Assembly (NCBI GenBank): GCA_947304695.1
Contig: CAMZBS010000051.1
Span: 1 to 14,113 of the forward strand
Length of the DNA: 14,113 nucleotides
Direction: 5' to 3'
From: an uncultured Prevotella sp.
GTDB lineage: Bacteria; Bacteroidota; Bacteroidia; Bacteroidales; Bacteroidaceae
This document shows positions 1-7,560 of the stretch, piece after piece. The number at the start of each line of letters is the position of its first letter. Positions within the stretch are counted from its first letter, which is position 1. Below the pieces are notes generated by a model. It saw nothing but the letters and a program-made list of their open reading frames with translations. It did no database searches and had not been told where the DNA came from. Position numbers and translations under genes: made by a program.

Positions 1-33
1 ATCACACTTAAAATTCGTTCAATAACTTAAGAA

Positions 34-1056
34 ATGGGATTTTTTTCTTTCATACGCGACATAGCCATGGACCTTGGCACGGCCAACACCATCATCATCA
101 GCGATGGTAAAATCGTGGTGGACGAGCCTTCAGTCGTGGCACTCGACAAGCGCACGGACAAGATGCTTGCCGTGGGAGCGAAAGCAAAACTGATGTATGA
201 GAAGACGCACGACAACATCAGGACCGTGCGTCCGCTGCGCGACGGCGTGATAGCCGACTTCTCCGCCTGCGAGCAGATGATGAGAGGCCTCATCAAGATG
301 GTGCACACGGGAAGCCGCTTCTTCACCCCCTCGCTCAGAATGGTGATTGGAGTTCCCTCCGGTTCCACGGAGGTGGAGCTGAGGGCCGTGCGCGACTCTG
401 CCGAGCACGCCGACGGCCGCGACGTTTACCTCATCTTCGAGCCGATGGCAGCCGCCATCGGCATCGGCATCGACGTCGAGGCTCCTGAGGGCAACATGAT
501 TGTCGACATCGGTGGTGGTTCCACCGAGATTGCCGTCATCTCATTGGGCGGCATCGTCTCTAACAACAGCATCCGCACGGCTGGTGACGACCTCACCGCC
601 GACATTCAGGAATACATGTCGCGCCAGCACAATGTGAAGGTGTCGGAGCGCATGGCCGAACGTATCAAGATCCATGTGGGTTCAGCACTCACCGACCTGG
701 GCGACGAGGCTCCCGAAGACTACATCGTTCATGGCCCGAACCGCATAACGGCCCTGCCCATGGAGGTGCCTGTGTGCTATCAGGAGATAGCCCACTGTCT
801 TGACAAGACCGTAGCCAAGATTGAGAACGCCGTGCTCTCTGCCTTAGAGAACACACCGCCCGAACTTTATGCCGACATTGTGAAGAACGGCATCTACCTT
901 TCCGGTGGCGGTGCCTTGCTGCGTGGCCTTGACAAACGCCTACAGGACAAGATCAATATTCCCTTCCATGTGCCTGAGGATCCCTTGCACTCTGTTGCCA
1001 AGGGTGCCGGCATTGCACTGAAGAACGTCGACCGATTCTCATTCCTGATGAGATAA
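34..1056 (+). CDS. mreB: Rod shape-determining protein MreB (actin-like)
   Basis: This is a 340-residue bacterial actin homologue, the usual MreB length. It polymerises on ATP into membrane-bound filaments that position the elongation machinery for side-wall peptidoglycan synthesis. The three nucleotide-binding elements of the actin/Hsp70 fold are visible: phosphate-1 motif DLGTANT at residues 13-19, phosphate-2 motif VDIGGGSTE at about 157-165, and the adenosine-side motif LSGGGALLRG starting near residue 289. The N-terminus MGFFSF is a short hydrophobic stretch of the kind that tethers MreB to the membrane. The ATG at 34 gives the canonical N-terminus; no Shine-Dalgarno sequence is seen. 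Its stop overlaps the mreC start (TAATG), so the two genes are translationally coupled and head a cell-shape operon. The promoter lies outside the window. Confidence 0.97.
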   Translation: MGFFSFIRDIAMDLGTANTIIISDGKIVVDEPSVVALDKRTDKMLAVGAKAKLMYEKTHDNIRTVRPLRDGVIADFSACEQMMRGLIKMVHTGSRFFTPSLRMVIGVPSGSTEVELRAVRDSAEHADGRDVYLIFEPMAAAIGIGIDVEAPEGNMIVDIGGGSTEIAVISLGGIVSNNSIRTAGDDLTADIQEYMSRQHNVKVSERMAERIKIHVGSALTDLGDEAPEDYIVHGPNRITALPMEVPVCYQEIAHCLDKTVAKIENAVLSALENTPPELYADIVKNGIYLSGGGALLRGLDKRLQDKINIPFHVPEDPLHSVAKGAGIALKNVDRFSFLMR

Positions 1057-1919
1057 TGCAGAATCTCTGGGCATTCCTGACGAAACACTTTCACTGGCTG
1101 CTTTTCCTTTTACTGGAGGCAGTCAGTGTTGTAATGCTGTTCGGTTACAACAACTACCAGGGCAGCGTGTGGATCTCGTCGGCCAATGCCATGGCTGCAC
1201 GGCTCTATAGCCTGCAAGCCTCCATGGAGCATTATTTCTCACTGAACCGCACCAACGAAGAGCTAACCCAGCGCAACATCTACCTGGAACGACAGGTCGA
1301 AAAGCTACGTCGGCAATATGCCGATCTGACAGCCGACACCACCGTCGTTCAGCGCAACGAACTGGAGATGCTCAGCCAGTATCAGCTCATCCCGGCCAAA
1401 GTCGTGGCCAACTCCGTGAACCGTCCAAACAACCTGATTACCATTGACAAGGGACGGGCCGACGGCGTTGACACCGACATGGGCGTGGCCTGTGGCAATG
1501 GCCTGGTTGGCGTGGTTTATCTGGTCAGCGACCACTACGCTGTGGTCATCCCCGTGCTTAACAACCACTCACGCATCAGCTGTGCCATCCGTGGCCGTGA
1601 CTATTTCGGCTACCTGGTCTGGGAAGGCGGCGACCCGTCCATGGCCTACGTCGAGGACATCCCACGCCATGCCCGATTCAAGAAAGGCGACTGGATTGAG
1701 ACCAGCGGCTATTCGTCCATCTTCCCCCACGGTGTGTCGGTGGGAAGAATCGACAAGATCTTCAACTCACGCGACGGTCTTTCCTATCGGCTGAAGGTGC
1801 ATCTCTCCACCGACTTCGCCTGTCTGCGCGATGTGTGTGTCATCAAGGAAAAGGGCATGATTGAACGCATGCGACTGAAAGAGGCCGCCTTGGACTCTCT
1901 CAGCAAAACAACCCACTAA
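1056..1919 (+). CDS. mreC: Rod shape-determining protein MreC
   Basis: A 287-residue bitopic inner-membrane protein with the MreC layout: a short cytoplasmic N-terminus, one transmembrane segment at about residues 13-31, a predicted coiled coil at about 62-90 (rich in E, R, L and Q), and a periplasmic beta-rich domain at about 110-275 containing the family-typical stretch ITIDKGRADGVDTDMGV. MreC links MreB filaments to PBP2 and RodA and is thought to activate PBP2. The ATG overlaps the mreB stop by one base, and mreD begins 12 bp after its stop. The sequence is divergent from proteobacterial MreC, as is usual in Bacteroidetes, but family membership is secure from the layout and the operon. 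Confidence 0.94.
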   Translation: MQNLWAFLTKHFHWLLFLLLEAVSVVMLFGYNNYQGSVWISSANAMAARLYSLQASMEHYFSLNRTNEELTQRNIYLERQVEKLRRQYADLTADTTVVQRNELEMLSQYQLIPAKVVANSVNRPNNLITIDKGRADGVDTDMGVACGNGLVGVVYLVSDHYAVVIPVLNNHSRISCAIRGRDYFGYLVWEGGDPSMAYVEDIPRHARFKKGDWIETSGYSSIFPHGVSVGRIDKIFNSRDGLSYRLKVHLSTDFACLRDVCVIKEKGMIERMRLKEAALDSLSKTTH

Positions 1920-1931
1920 GCAGAAAAAGAA

Positions 1932-2429
1932 ATGACTATCGACACCCTGAAACGAGTCCTGACATTCCTGGTCCTGTGCCTGTTGCAAGCGCTGGTCATG
2001 AACCGCATCCAGCTCTTCTACTGCGCCACACCCCTGCTCTATGTCTATTTCGTGATCACGTTCCCCCGCAACTACCCCAAATGGTCTGTCCTGCTGTGGA
2101 GCTTCTTCATGGGTGTCACCGTCGACATGTTTGCCAACACCCCGGGAGTGGCAGCCGCTTCGCTCACTCTCCTGGGTGTCATCCAGCCCTACCTGCTGGA
2201 GCTGTTCCTTCCGCGCAATGCCGAAGAAAACATTCCCTCTTCAGCCGCCACGCTTGGATGGAGCAACTTCTCTACGCTTACCTCCCTGCTGGTCTTCATC
2301 TATTGCCTCACCTTCTTCTCGCTTGAAGCCTTCAGCTTCTTCAACTGGCTGCATTGGCTGGCATGCATCGGAGGCAGTACGGTGCTCACCATTTTGATCA
2401 TCTTGACTTTGGAAAGCATCAGGAAGTGA
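1932..2429 (+). CDS. mreD: Rod shape-determining membrane protein MreD
   Basis: A 165-residue, strongly hydrophobic protein with about five membrane segments (roughly residues 8-24, 30-45, 52-66, 75-93 and 115-160, the last probably two helices). MreD is poorly conserved in sequence. The call rests on size, hydrophobicity, the motif GVTVDMFANTPG (family pattern G..vD......G), and its place between mreC and PBP2. It acts in the inner membrane with MreC in the elongasome. The stop codon TGA at 2427-2429 overlaps the GTG start of the next gene (GTGA), indicating coupled translation. Confidence 0.9.
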   Translation: MTIDTLKRVLTFLVLCLLQALVMNRIQLFYCATPLLYVYFVITFPRNYPKWSVLLWSFFMGVTVDMFANTPGVAAASLTLLGVIQPYLLELFLPRNAEENIPSSAATLGWSNFSTLTSLLVFIYCLTFFSLEAFSFFNWLHWLACIGGSTVLTILIILTLESIRK

Positions 2430-4273
2430 AAGACTACGAACTTGAAAAAAGGAAATATGTGATTGGCGGAGTGGCCGTGCTCATCGTGGTGGTCTACATC
2501 ATCCGGCTGTTCACCCTGCAGATCACCAGCGACGACTACAAGCGTAGCGCCGACTCGAACGCTTTCCTGCGCAAAGTCGAGTATCCTTCACGCGGCATCA
2601 TCCGCGACCGCAACGGCCAGCTGCTGGTCTACAACCAGCCAGCCTACGACATCATGGTGGTCATGAACGAGACCCGTGACCGCCTCGACACACTCGACCT
2701 ATGTCAGGCATTGGGCATCACGAAGGAGGAGTTCGACCAGCGCATGGCCACCATCAAGGATCGTTCCAGGAACCCTGGCTACTCCCGTTTCACCCAGCAG
2801 CTCTTCATGAACCAGCTCTCCGACCGCGACTTCAGCGTGTTTCAGGAAAAGATGTATCGTTTCCCTGGTTTCTACGTCCAGCGCCGCAGCATCCGCCAGT
2901 ACCAGTACACCTGTGCCGCCCATGTTTTAGGCGACGTGGCCGAGGTGTCGCCCGCCGACATCGAGGAGGACAGCTACTACCAACCGGGCGACTACATCGG
3001 CAAGCTGGGTGTGGAGCGAAGCTATGAGAAGCAGCTGCGCGGCGAGAAGGGTGTTCAGATCCTGCTGCGCGATGCCCACGGCCGCATCAAGGGCAACTAC
3101 CAGAACGGTGCCCTCGACCGTCGTCCCGTACCGGGCAAGAACCTTACGCTGGGCATCGACTACAAGCTGCAGGCCCTGGGCGAACGCCTCATGGAAGGCA
3201 AGATCGGCTCCATCGTGGCCATCGAGCCGAAGACGGGCGAGGTGCTCTGCATGGTTTCTTCACCCACTTACGACCCCCGCATCATGGTGGGCCGCAAGCG
3301 TTCCAAGAGCCACCGCGAACTGAGTCAGGATGCCTGGAAGCCCCTGCTCAACCGTTCCATCATGGGACAGTACCCTCCTGGCTCAACGTTCAAGACCTCC
3401 CAGGGACTCACCTTCCTGAGCGAAGGCATCATCACGCCGTCAACCCCCTACCCCTGCTACCACGGCTTTGTGTTCAGGGGCCTGCGTGTGGGCTGTCACG
3501 GTCATGCCTCTCCGCTACCGTTGGTACCGGCTCTCTCCACTTCGTGCAACGGTTTCTTCTGCTGGGGACTCTATTATATGATTGGCAACAAGAAGTACGG
3601 TTCCGTCCAGAAGGCCATGGACACCTGGCGCGACTACATGGTTTCCATGGGCTTTGGCTACAAGCTGGGCATCGACCTGCCCGGTGAGAAGCGCGGCCTC
3701 ATCCCCAACGCGCAGTTCTATGACAAGGCATATAAAGGCTCATGGAACGGTCTCACCATCATCTCCATTTCCATCGGACAGGGTGAGGTCAACCTGACAC
3801 CGCTCCAGATTGCCAACCTCGGCGCCACGATAGCCAACCGGGGCTATTTCCTCACGCCACACGTGGTGAAGAAAGTGGAGGGCGAACCGCTCGACACCAC
3901 TTTCACCAAACGACACTATACCAAGGCCAGCCGCACCGCCTACGACTATGTGGTGCAAGGCATGCGTGCCTCCGCCCTTGGCGGCACCTGCCACGCCCTG
4001 GCCCACTACGACTTCATGGCCTGCGGCAAGACAGGTACGGCCCAGAACCGAGGCCACGACCATTCCGTCTTTATGGGCTTTGCCCCGATGGACGACCCCA
4101 AGATTGCCATTGCCGTCTATGTGGAGAATGGTGGCTGGGGTGCCACCTACGGTGTGCCCATCGGCGGTCTGATGATGGAACAGTTCATTCACGGCAGTCT
4201 TTCCGAGGCATCCGAGAAGAAAGCCTCTGAGATTCAAAACAAACGCATTGCTTATGGATCAGCTGACAGGTAG
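2426..4273 (+). CDS. mrdA: Penicillin-binding protein 2 (elongation transpeptidase)
   Basis: This class B PBP cross-links side-wall peptidoglycan together with RodA. I place the start at GTG 2426 (overlapping the mreD stop as GTGA), giving 615 residues beginning MKDYELEKRKYVIGG followed directly by the single N-terminal membrane anchor (about residues 10-28). An in-frame ATG at 2354 would add 24 residues lying inside mreD and lacking PBP2 character. The dimerisation domain contains the typical stretch RGIIRDRNGQLL. The transpeptidase domain has all three active-site motifs: STFK with nucleophile Ser320, SCN at 373-375, and KTGTAQN starting at Lys535. The reading frame overlaps rodA by 20 bp. 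It is a beta-lactam target. Confidence in function is very high; the start choice is somewhat less certain. Confidence 0.95.
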   Translation: MKDYELEKRKYVIGGVAVLIVVVYIIRLFTLQITSDDYKRSADSNAFLRKVEYPSRGIIRDRNGQLLVYNQPAYDIMVVMNETRDRLDTLDLCQALGITKEEFDQRMATIKDRSRNPGYSRFTQQLFMNQLSDRDFSVFQEKMYRFPGFYVQRRSIRQYQYTCAAHVLGDVAEVSPADIEEDSYYQPGDYIGKLGVERSYEKQLRGEKGVQILLRDAHGRIKGNYQNGALDRRPVPGKNLTLGIDYKLQALGERLMEGKIGSIVAIEPKTGEVLCMVSSPTYDPRIMVGRKRSKSHRELSQDAWKPLLNRSIMGQYPPGSTFKTSQGLTFLSEGIITPSTPYPCYHGFVFRGLRVGCHGHASPLPLVPALSTSCNGFFCWGLYYMIGNKKYGSVQKAMDTWRDYMVSMGFGYKLGIDLPGEKRGLIPNAQFYDKAYKGSWNGLTIISISIGQGEVNLTPLQIANLGATIANRGYFLTPHVVKKVEGEPLDTTFTKRHYTKASRTAYDYVVQGMRASALGGTCHALAHYDFMACGKTGTAQNRGHDHSVFMGFAPMDDPKIAIAVYVENGGWGATYGVPIGGLMMEQFIHGSLSEASEKKASEIQNKRIAYGSADR

Positions 4274-5723
4274 AAAGAACAAGGGTGTGCTCCGCTCACT
4301 CGACTGGTGGGTTGTTATCATCTACATTGCCCTGCTCGTTTTCGGGTGGGTCAGCGTCTGCGGTGCTAGCTACTCCTACGGCGACACCGACCTCTTCTCG
4401 CTCAGCACCCGTTCGGGCATGCAGATTGTGTGGATTGGCACGTCACTGTTCCTGGGCCTGATACTGTTGCTGCTCGACGACCGTTTCTATGAGACCTTCG
4501 CTTACGTGCTTTTCGCCCTGCTGCTCATCCTGCTCTTTGCCACCATCTTCAACCCCCATAGCATCAAGGGTTCGCGCTCCTGGCTGGTACTGGGCCCGCT
4601 GCGCCTGCAACCGGCCGAGTTTGCGAAATTCGCCACTGCTTTGGCACTGGCCAAGTTCATGAGCCGCTACAGTTACGACATCCATAAATGGAAGGACTTC
4701 GGCATCACGCTGGCCATCATCTTCGTGCCGATGCTCTTCATCGTCATGCAGCGCGAGACGGGTTCCGCCCTGGTCTACCTCTGTTTCTTCCTCATGCTCT
4801 ATCGCGAAGGCATGACGGGCAGCGTGCTGTTCACCGGCGTGGCCATGGTCATCTATTTCGTCGTAGGCATCCGCTTTGCCAATGTCGAACTGGGCCACAC
4901 CACCACCTCGGTCGGCAACTTCGTCGTCCTGCTGCTCATCCATTTCTTCACCAGCGGCATGGTGTGGGTGTTCTGCAAGAAACAGACCGATGCCTTGCGC
5001 ATCCTGGGTGTCTGCTCAGGTGTCACAGTGCTGTGCCTGGCCTTCGCCATCTACGTTATTCCGTTCAACATCGTCTGGGTACAGTTGGGACTGTCTGTCC
5101 TGCTCATCCTCTACCTGCTCTGGCAGGCACTGGACACCCGCATCCAGAACTACTTCTGGATTGCCGGGTTCACACTGGGTTCCGTCCTGTTCTTCAATAC
5201 GGCCAACTACGCGCTCAACAACGTGCTAGAGCCTCATCAGCGCACCCGCATCAACGTACTACTCGGACTGGAGGAAGACCTGAAGGGTGCGGGCTACAAC
5301 GTGAACCAGAGTAAGATTGCCATCGGTTCAGGCGGTCTCGAAGGAAAGGGCTTTCTGAATGGCACGCAGACTAAGTTGAAGTACGTGCCCGAACAGGACA
5401 CCGACTTCATCTTCTGTACCGTGGGCGAAGAGGAGGGATTCGTGGGAGCCGCTACCGTGCTGCTGCTCTTCCTGGCTCTCATCTTGCGGCTCATCTATCT
5501 GTCCGAACGCCAGCCCTTCCGTTTCGGCCGTATCTATGGTTATTGTGTGCTTTCCGTGTTCTTGTTCCATGTCTTCATCAACGTAGGCATGGTTCTGGGT
5601 CTCACGCCGGTCATCGGCATTCCCCTGCCCTTCTTCAGCTATGGCGGCTCGTCGCTCTGGGGCTTTACCTTCCTGCTGTTCATCTTCCTCCGCATCGATG
5701 CCGCACGGAACCTGAAAAGATAG
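4254..5723 (+). CDS. rodA: SEDS peptidoglycan glycosyltransferase RodA
   Basis: A 489-residue polytopic membrane protein of the SEDS family, which polymerises glycan strands from lipid II in partnership with PBP2. Family hallmarks: SIKGSRSWLVLGPLRLQPAEFAK in the N-terminal half, PEQDTDFIFCTVGEE with the catalytic Asp at 384 (equivalent to E. coli RodA Asp262), and GIPLPFFSYGGSS near the C-terminus. It is about 120 residues longer than the 370-residue E. coli protein. The extra length lies in the middle, at about residues 215-320, as additional hydrophobic segments; from memory, long RodA forms are common in Bacteroidetes. The ATG at 4254 fits best. A TTG at 4248 is in frame and would add two residues. 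It overlaps mrdA by 20 bp, and its stop lies 17 bp from the stop of the convergent gldH. Confidence 0.96.
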   Translation: MDQLTGRKNKGVLRSLDWWVVIIYIALLVFGWVSVCGASYSYGDTDLFSLSTRSGMQIVWIGTSLFLGLILLLLDDRFYETFAYVLFALLLILLFATIFNPHSIKGSRSWLVLGPLRLQPAEFAKFATALALAKFMSRYSYDIHKWKDFGITLAIIFVPMLFIVMQRETGSALVYLCFFLMLYREGMTGSVLFTGVAMVIYFVVGIRFANVELGHTTTSVGNFVVLLLIHFFTSGMVWVFCKKQTDALRILGVCSGVTVLCLAFAIYVIPFNIVWVQLGLSVLLILYLLWQALDTRIQNYFWIAGFTLGSVLFFNTANYALNNVLEPHQRTRINVLLGLEEDLKGAGYNVNQSKIAIGSGGLEGKGFLNGTQTKLKYVPEQDTDFIFCTVGEEEGFVGAATVLLLFLALILRLIYLSERQPFRFGRIYGYCVLSVFLFHVFINVGMVLGLTPVIGIPLPFFSYGGSSLWGFTFLLFIFLRIDAARNLKR

Positions 5724-5740
5724 AAATTGGAAGTGAGAGT

Positions 5741-6223
5741 TTATTTCTCATTTTGCACAGCAACCGTCACTCCCACATCACTCACACCCGGCAGCACTTC
5801 ACGTTTCATCACATGACGGACGCTGACCATCAGCGTGTCACCGACATTCAGATATACGTCGGTCAGGGGGAAGCTGTACTGGAAATAGCTGATGCCCTGC
5901 CCCTGGATGGTGCCGTCGCTCTCCATCAGTTGGGCACTCAGTGTGTCAGTCCTCATCATGAAGGCGTGCAGGGTGCGTTGTTCCACCACAAGCGTCAGCC
6001 CCTTGAAGGGGAAGGCACTGCTGGTGCGCAGTCCCACCTCTTCATGATACAGGCCGTCGGCAGGTATCGGTGCCACACAGAACGTGAGTGTGTCGTTGCG
6101 ATCCCAGCCCGCAAGCGGCGTCGGCTCATAATGGCTGTAAATGGTCTTACGGTTGCAGCCGACCATCGTCAGTGCAACCGTAATCAGTAGTAGCAGCCGT
6201 CTGCATCTATTCTTTAGCATCAT
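5741..6223 (-). CDS. gldH: GldH-family gliding motility lipoprotein
   Basis: A protein of about 160 residues with a lipoprotein signal peptide (MMLKNRCRRLLLLITVALTM then VGC, the Cys being the lipid-modified residue). The mature part has the GldH pattern: CNRKTIYSHYEPTPLAGWDRNDTLTF at the start and a closing block of the form L-x-G-V-S-D-V-G-V. GldH is needed for gliding and type IX secretion-linked motility in Flavobacterium, but homologues are widespread in non-gliding Bacteroidales, where the role is unclear; it should sit on the periplasmic side of a membrane. The start (ATG at 6223, or the adjacent ATG at 6220) overlaps the end of ricT by 14-17 bp. Longer in-frame upstream sequence is only the ricT tail read in another frame. 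It is the last gene of the metF-holB-ricT-gldH unit. Confidence 0.85.
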   Translation of the reverse strand: MMLKNRCRRLLLLITVALTMVGCNRKTIYSHYEPTPLAGWDRNDTLTFCVAPIPADGLYHEEVGLRTSSAFPFKGLTLVVEQRTLHAFMMRTDTLSAQLMESDGTIQGQGISYFQYSFPLTDVYLNVGDTLMVSVRHVMKREVLPGVSDVGVTVAVQNEK

Positions 6224-7433
6224 TCTGCTTTGTTTCGTCTTTCTGCGGTTCCTGTGGCTTTTTCTTCTTGGGCCTCTTCTGAGCAGGCTGTTGCGGCTGT
6301 GCCTGCTGCGACTGTGCCTGCTGCTGTTGCGGCTGTGGTCTCTTCTTCTTTTTCTTCTTCGACTTGTCAAAGCGGCTGACGCTGTCGCCTGCCAGCAGGT
6401 CAACGGGTTTCTGCGGCTCCTTCTGATGGGCGTCGGCCTGCAGCGACTCGGGCTTCTCGCCCCGCTTGTTCATCTCTACCACCTCCCTGGCACGCTCGGC
6501 CGTGATGGTCTCCAGATTGGCCGCCAGGCGCTTGTCGGTCGAATAGGTCACCAGTCCGGCCAGAATGTCCTTCTTGAACATGAAGTAGTCGGCATCGAGC
6601 GTCTGTAGCACCACGTCGTGGCCCGGCAACAGCCGTCCGGCCTCCATATAATCATCCACCTCATAGTTCAGGCAGCATTTCAGCTTCGCACACATACCGG
6701 CCAGCTTCTGCGGGTTCAGCGAGATGTCCTGATGGCGTGCGGCACCCGTCGACACGCTGACGAAGTTCTTCATCCACGTGGCACAGCACAGCTCCCGTCC
6801 GCAGGGACCTGTTCCACCAATGCGTCCTGCCTCCTGCCGGGCACCAATCTGCTTCATCTCAATGCGCACATGGAAGGCAGCAGCCAGGTCTTTGATCAGC
6901 TGGCGGAAGTCCACACGCTCGTCGGCGATGTAATAGAAGATGGCTTTCTGGCCATCACCCTGGAACTCCACGTCGCCTATCTTCATCTTCAGTCCCAGTC
7001 CCTTGGCTATCTCACGGCTCTCAATCATCGTCTCGTGCTCACGGGCCTTGGCCTCACGGAACTTGTCCATGTCCATCTGGCGGGCCAGCCGGTAGATGCG
7101 CTTGATGTCGTCGGCACTCTTCAGGTTGGCCTTCTTCAGCTGCATCTCCACCAGTCTTCCCGTCAGCGTCACCACGCCGATGTCGTGTCCGGGACTGGCC
7201 TCAACGGCCACGATGTCGCCTTTCTTCAGCGGCAGCTTGTTCACATTGTGGTAATAGCCCTTGCGGGTGTGCTTAAACTGCACCTCCACCAGATCGGTCG
7301 TGTCCATGTTGCCGGGCACGTCGGCCAGCCAGTCGTAGGTGTTCAGCTGGCGGTCCTGCCGTCCTATGGCCCGCTTGCACAGCCCGCGGTCACAGCCGGT
7401 GCGTATCTCTAAGCCTTTCTTTTGTTCTATCAT
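6207..7433 (-). CDS. ricT: PSP1-domain protein, RicT/YaaT homologue
   Basis: A 408-residue protein whose central PSP1 domain (about residues 45-300) matches Bacillus YaaT/RicT, part of the Fe-S cluster-carrying Y-complex (RicA-RicF-RicT) that affects RNase Y-dependent RNA processing. Visible markers: CGRELCCATW at 211-220 and CAKLKCCLNYE at 248-258, giving clustered cysteines 211, 216, 217, 248, 253 and 254, plus Cys14 and Cys19 near the N-terminus. The neighbouring holB is the same partner seen in Firmicutes. The last 55 or so residues are low complexity: a Lys run, a Gln/Pro/Ala-rich stretch, then a second Lys block, so probably disordered and possibly nucleic-acid binding. The start ATG at 7433 precedes a convincing N-terminus. 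The Bacteroidetes function is not established; the Y-complex role is by homology only. Confidence 0.88.
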   Translation of the reverse strand: MIEQKKGLEIRTGCDRGLCKRAIGRQDRQLNTYDWLADVPGNMDTTDLVEVQFKHTRKGYYHNVNKLPLKKGDIVAVEASPGHDIGVVTLTGRLVEMQLKKANLKSADDIKRIYRLARQMDMDKFREAKAREHETMIESREIAKGLGLKMKIGDVEFQGDGQKAIFYYIADERVDFRQLIKDLAAAFHVRIEMKQIGARQEAGRIGGTGPCGRELCCATWMKNFVSVSTGAARHQDISLNPQKLAGMCAKLKCCLNYEVDDYMEAGRLLPGHDVVLQTLDADYFMFKKDILAGLVTYSTDKRLAANLETITAERAREVVEMNKRGEKPESLQADAHQKEPQKPVDLLAGDSVSRFDKSKKKKKKRPQPQQQQAQSQQAQPQQPAQKRPKKKKPQEPQKDETKQNDAKE

Positions 7434-7447
7434 GTTCTTTTTCTAAG

Positions 7448-7560
7448 CCCCCTGAGCCAGGGGGAAGGTCTGAACAAGCGTGGATCAGACGTTTTTTTTC
7501 TTATATCTTGGTCATGAGAGTCTGCGCTTGTCCAGACTCCCACCCCCCTGACTCAGGGGG
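7448..7560. repeat. Inverted pair of REP-like palindromic repeats between holB and ricT
   Basis: Two copies of a GC-rich repeat of about 43 bp face each other across a spacer of about 25 bp. Left copy: the palindrome CCCCCTG-AGC-CAGGGGG at 7448-7464, then GTCTGA (7468-7473) pairing with TCAGAC (7485-7490). Right copy, inverted: AGAGTCTG...CAGACTC (7517-7539), then CCCCCTGA-C-TCAGGGGG (7544-7560). Read in the same direction, both copies share CCCCCTGAGYCAGGGGG and then GTCTGRACAAGCG, so they are copies of one element and not unrelated hairpins. A run of eight T at 7492-7499 follows the left copy. The layout resembles REP doublets (BIMEs) mobilised by REP-associated tyrosine transposases; that origin is inference. 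The right copy supplies the stop codon of holB. Confidence 0.8.

Noticed and set aside
1..33. End of an upstream coding gene
   Set aside because: A frame closes with TAA at 28-30, but nine codons are too few to recognise any protein; the stretch may simply be the mreB leader.
5731..5753. Hairpin AAGTGAGA / TCTCATTT between the convergent stops of rodA and gldH as a terminator
   Set aside because: The stem is short, includes a G-T pair and has no GC-rich core or T run on either strand, so it is too weak to call.
6141..6608. Plus-strand open frame opposite ricT/gldH with a leucine-rich hydrophobic sequence
   Set aside because: It is the antisense of the Lys/Gln-rich ricT tail; the hydrophobicity is an artefact of reading AAG/CAG codons in reverse.
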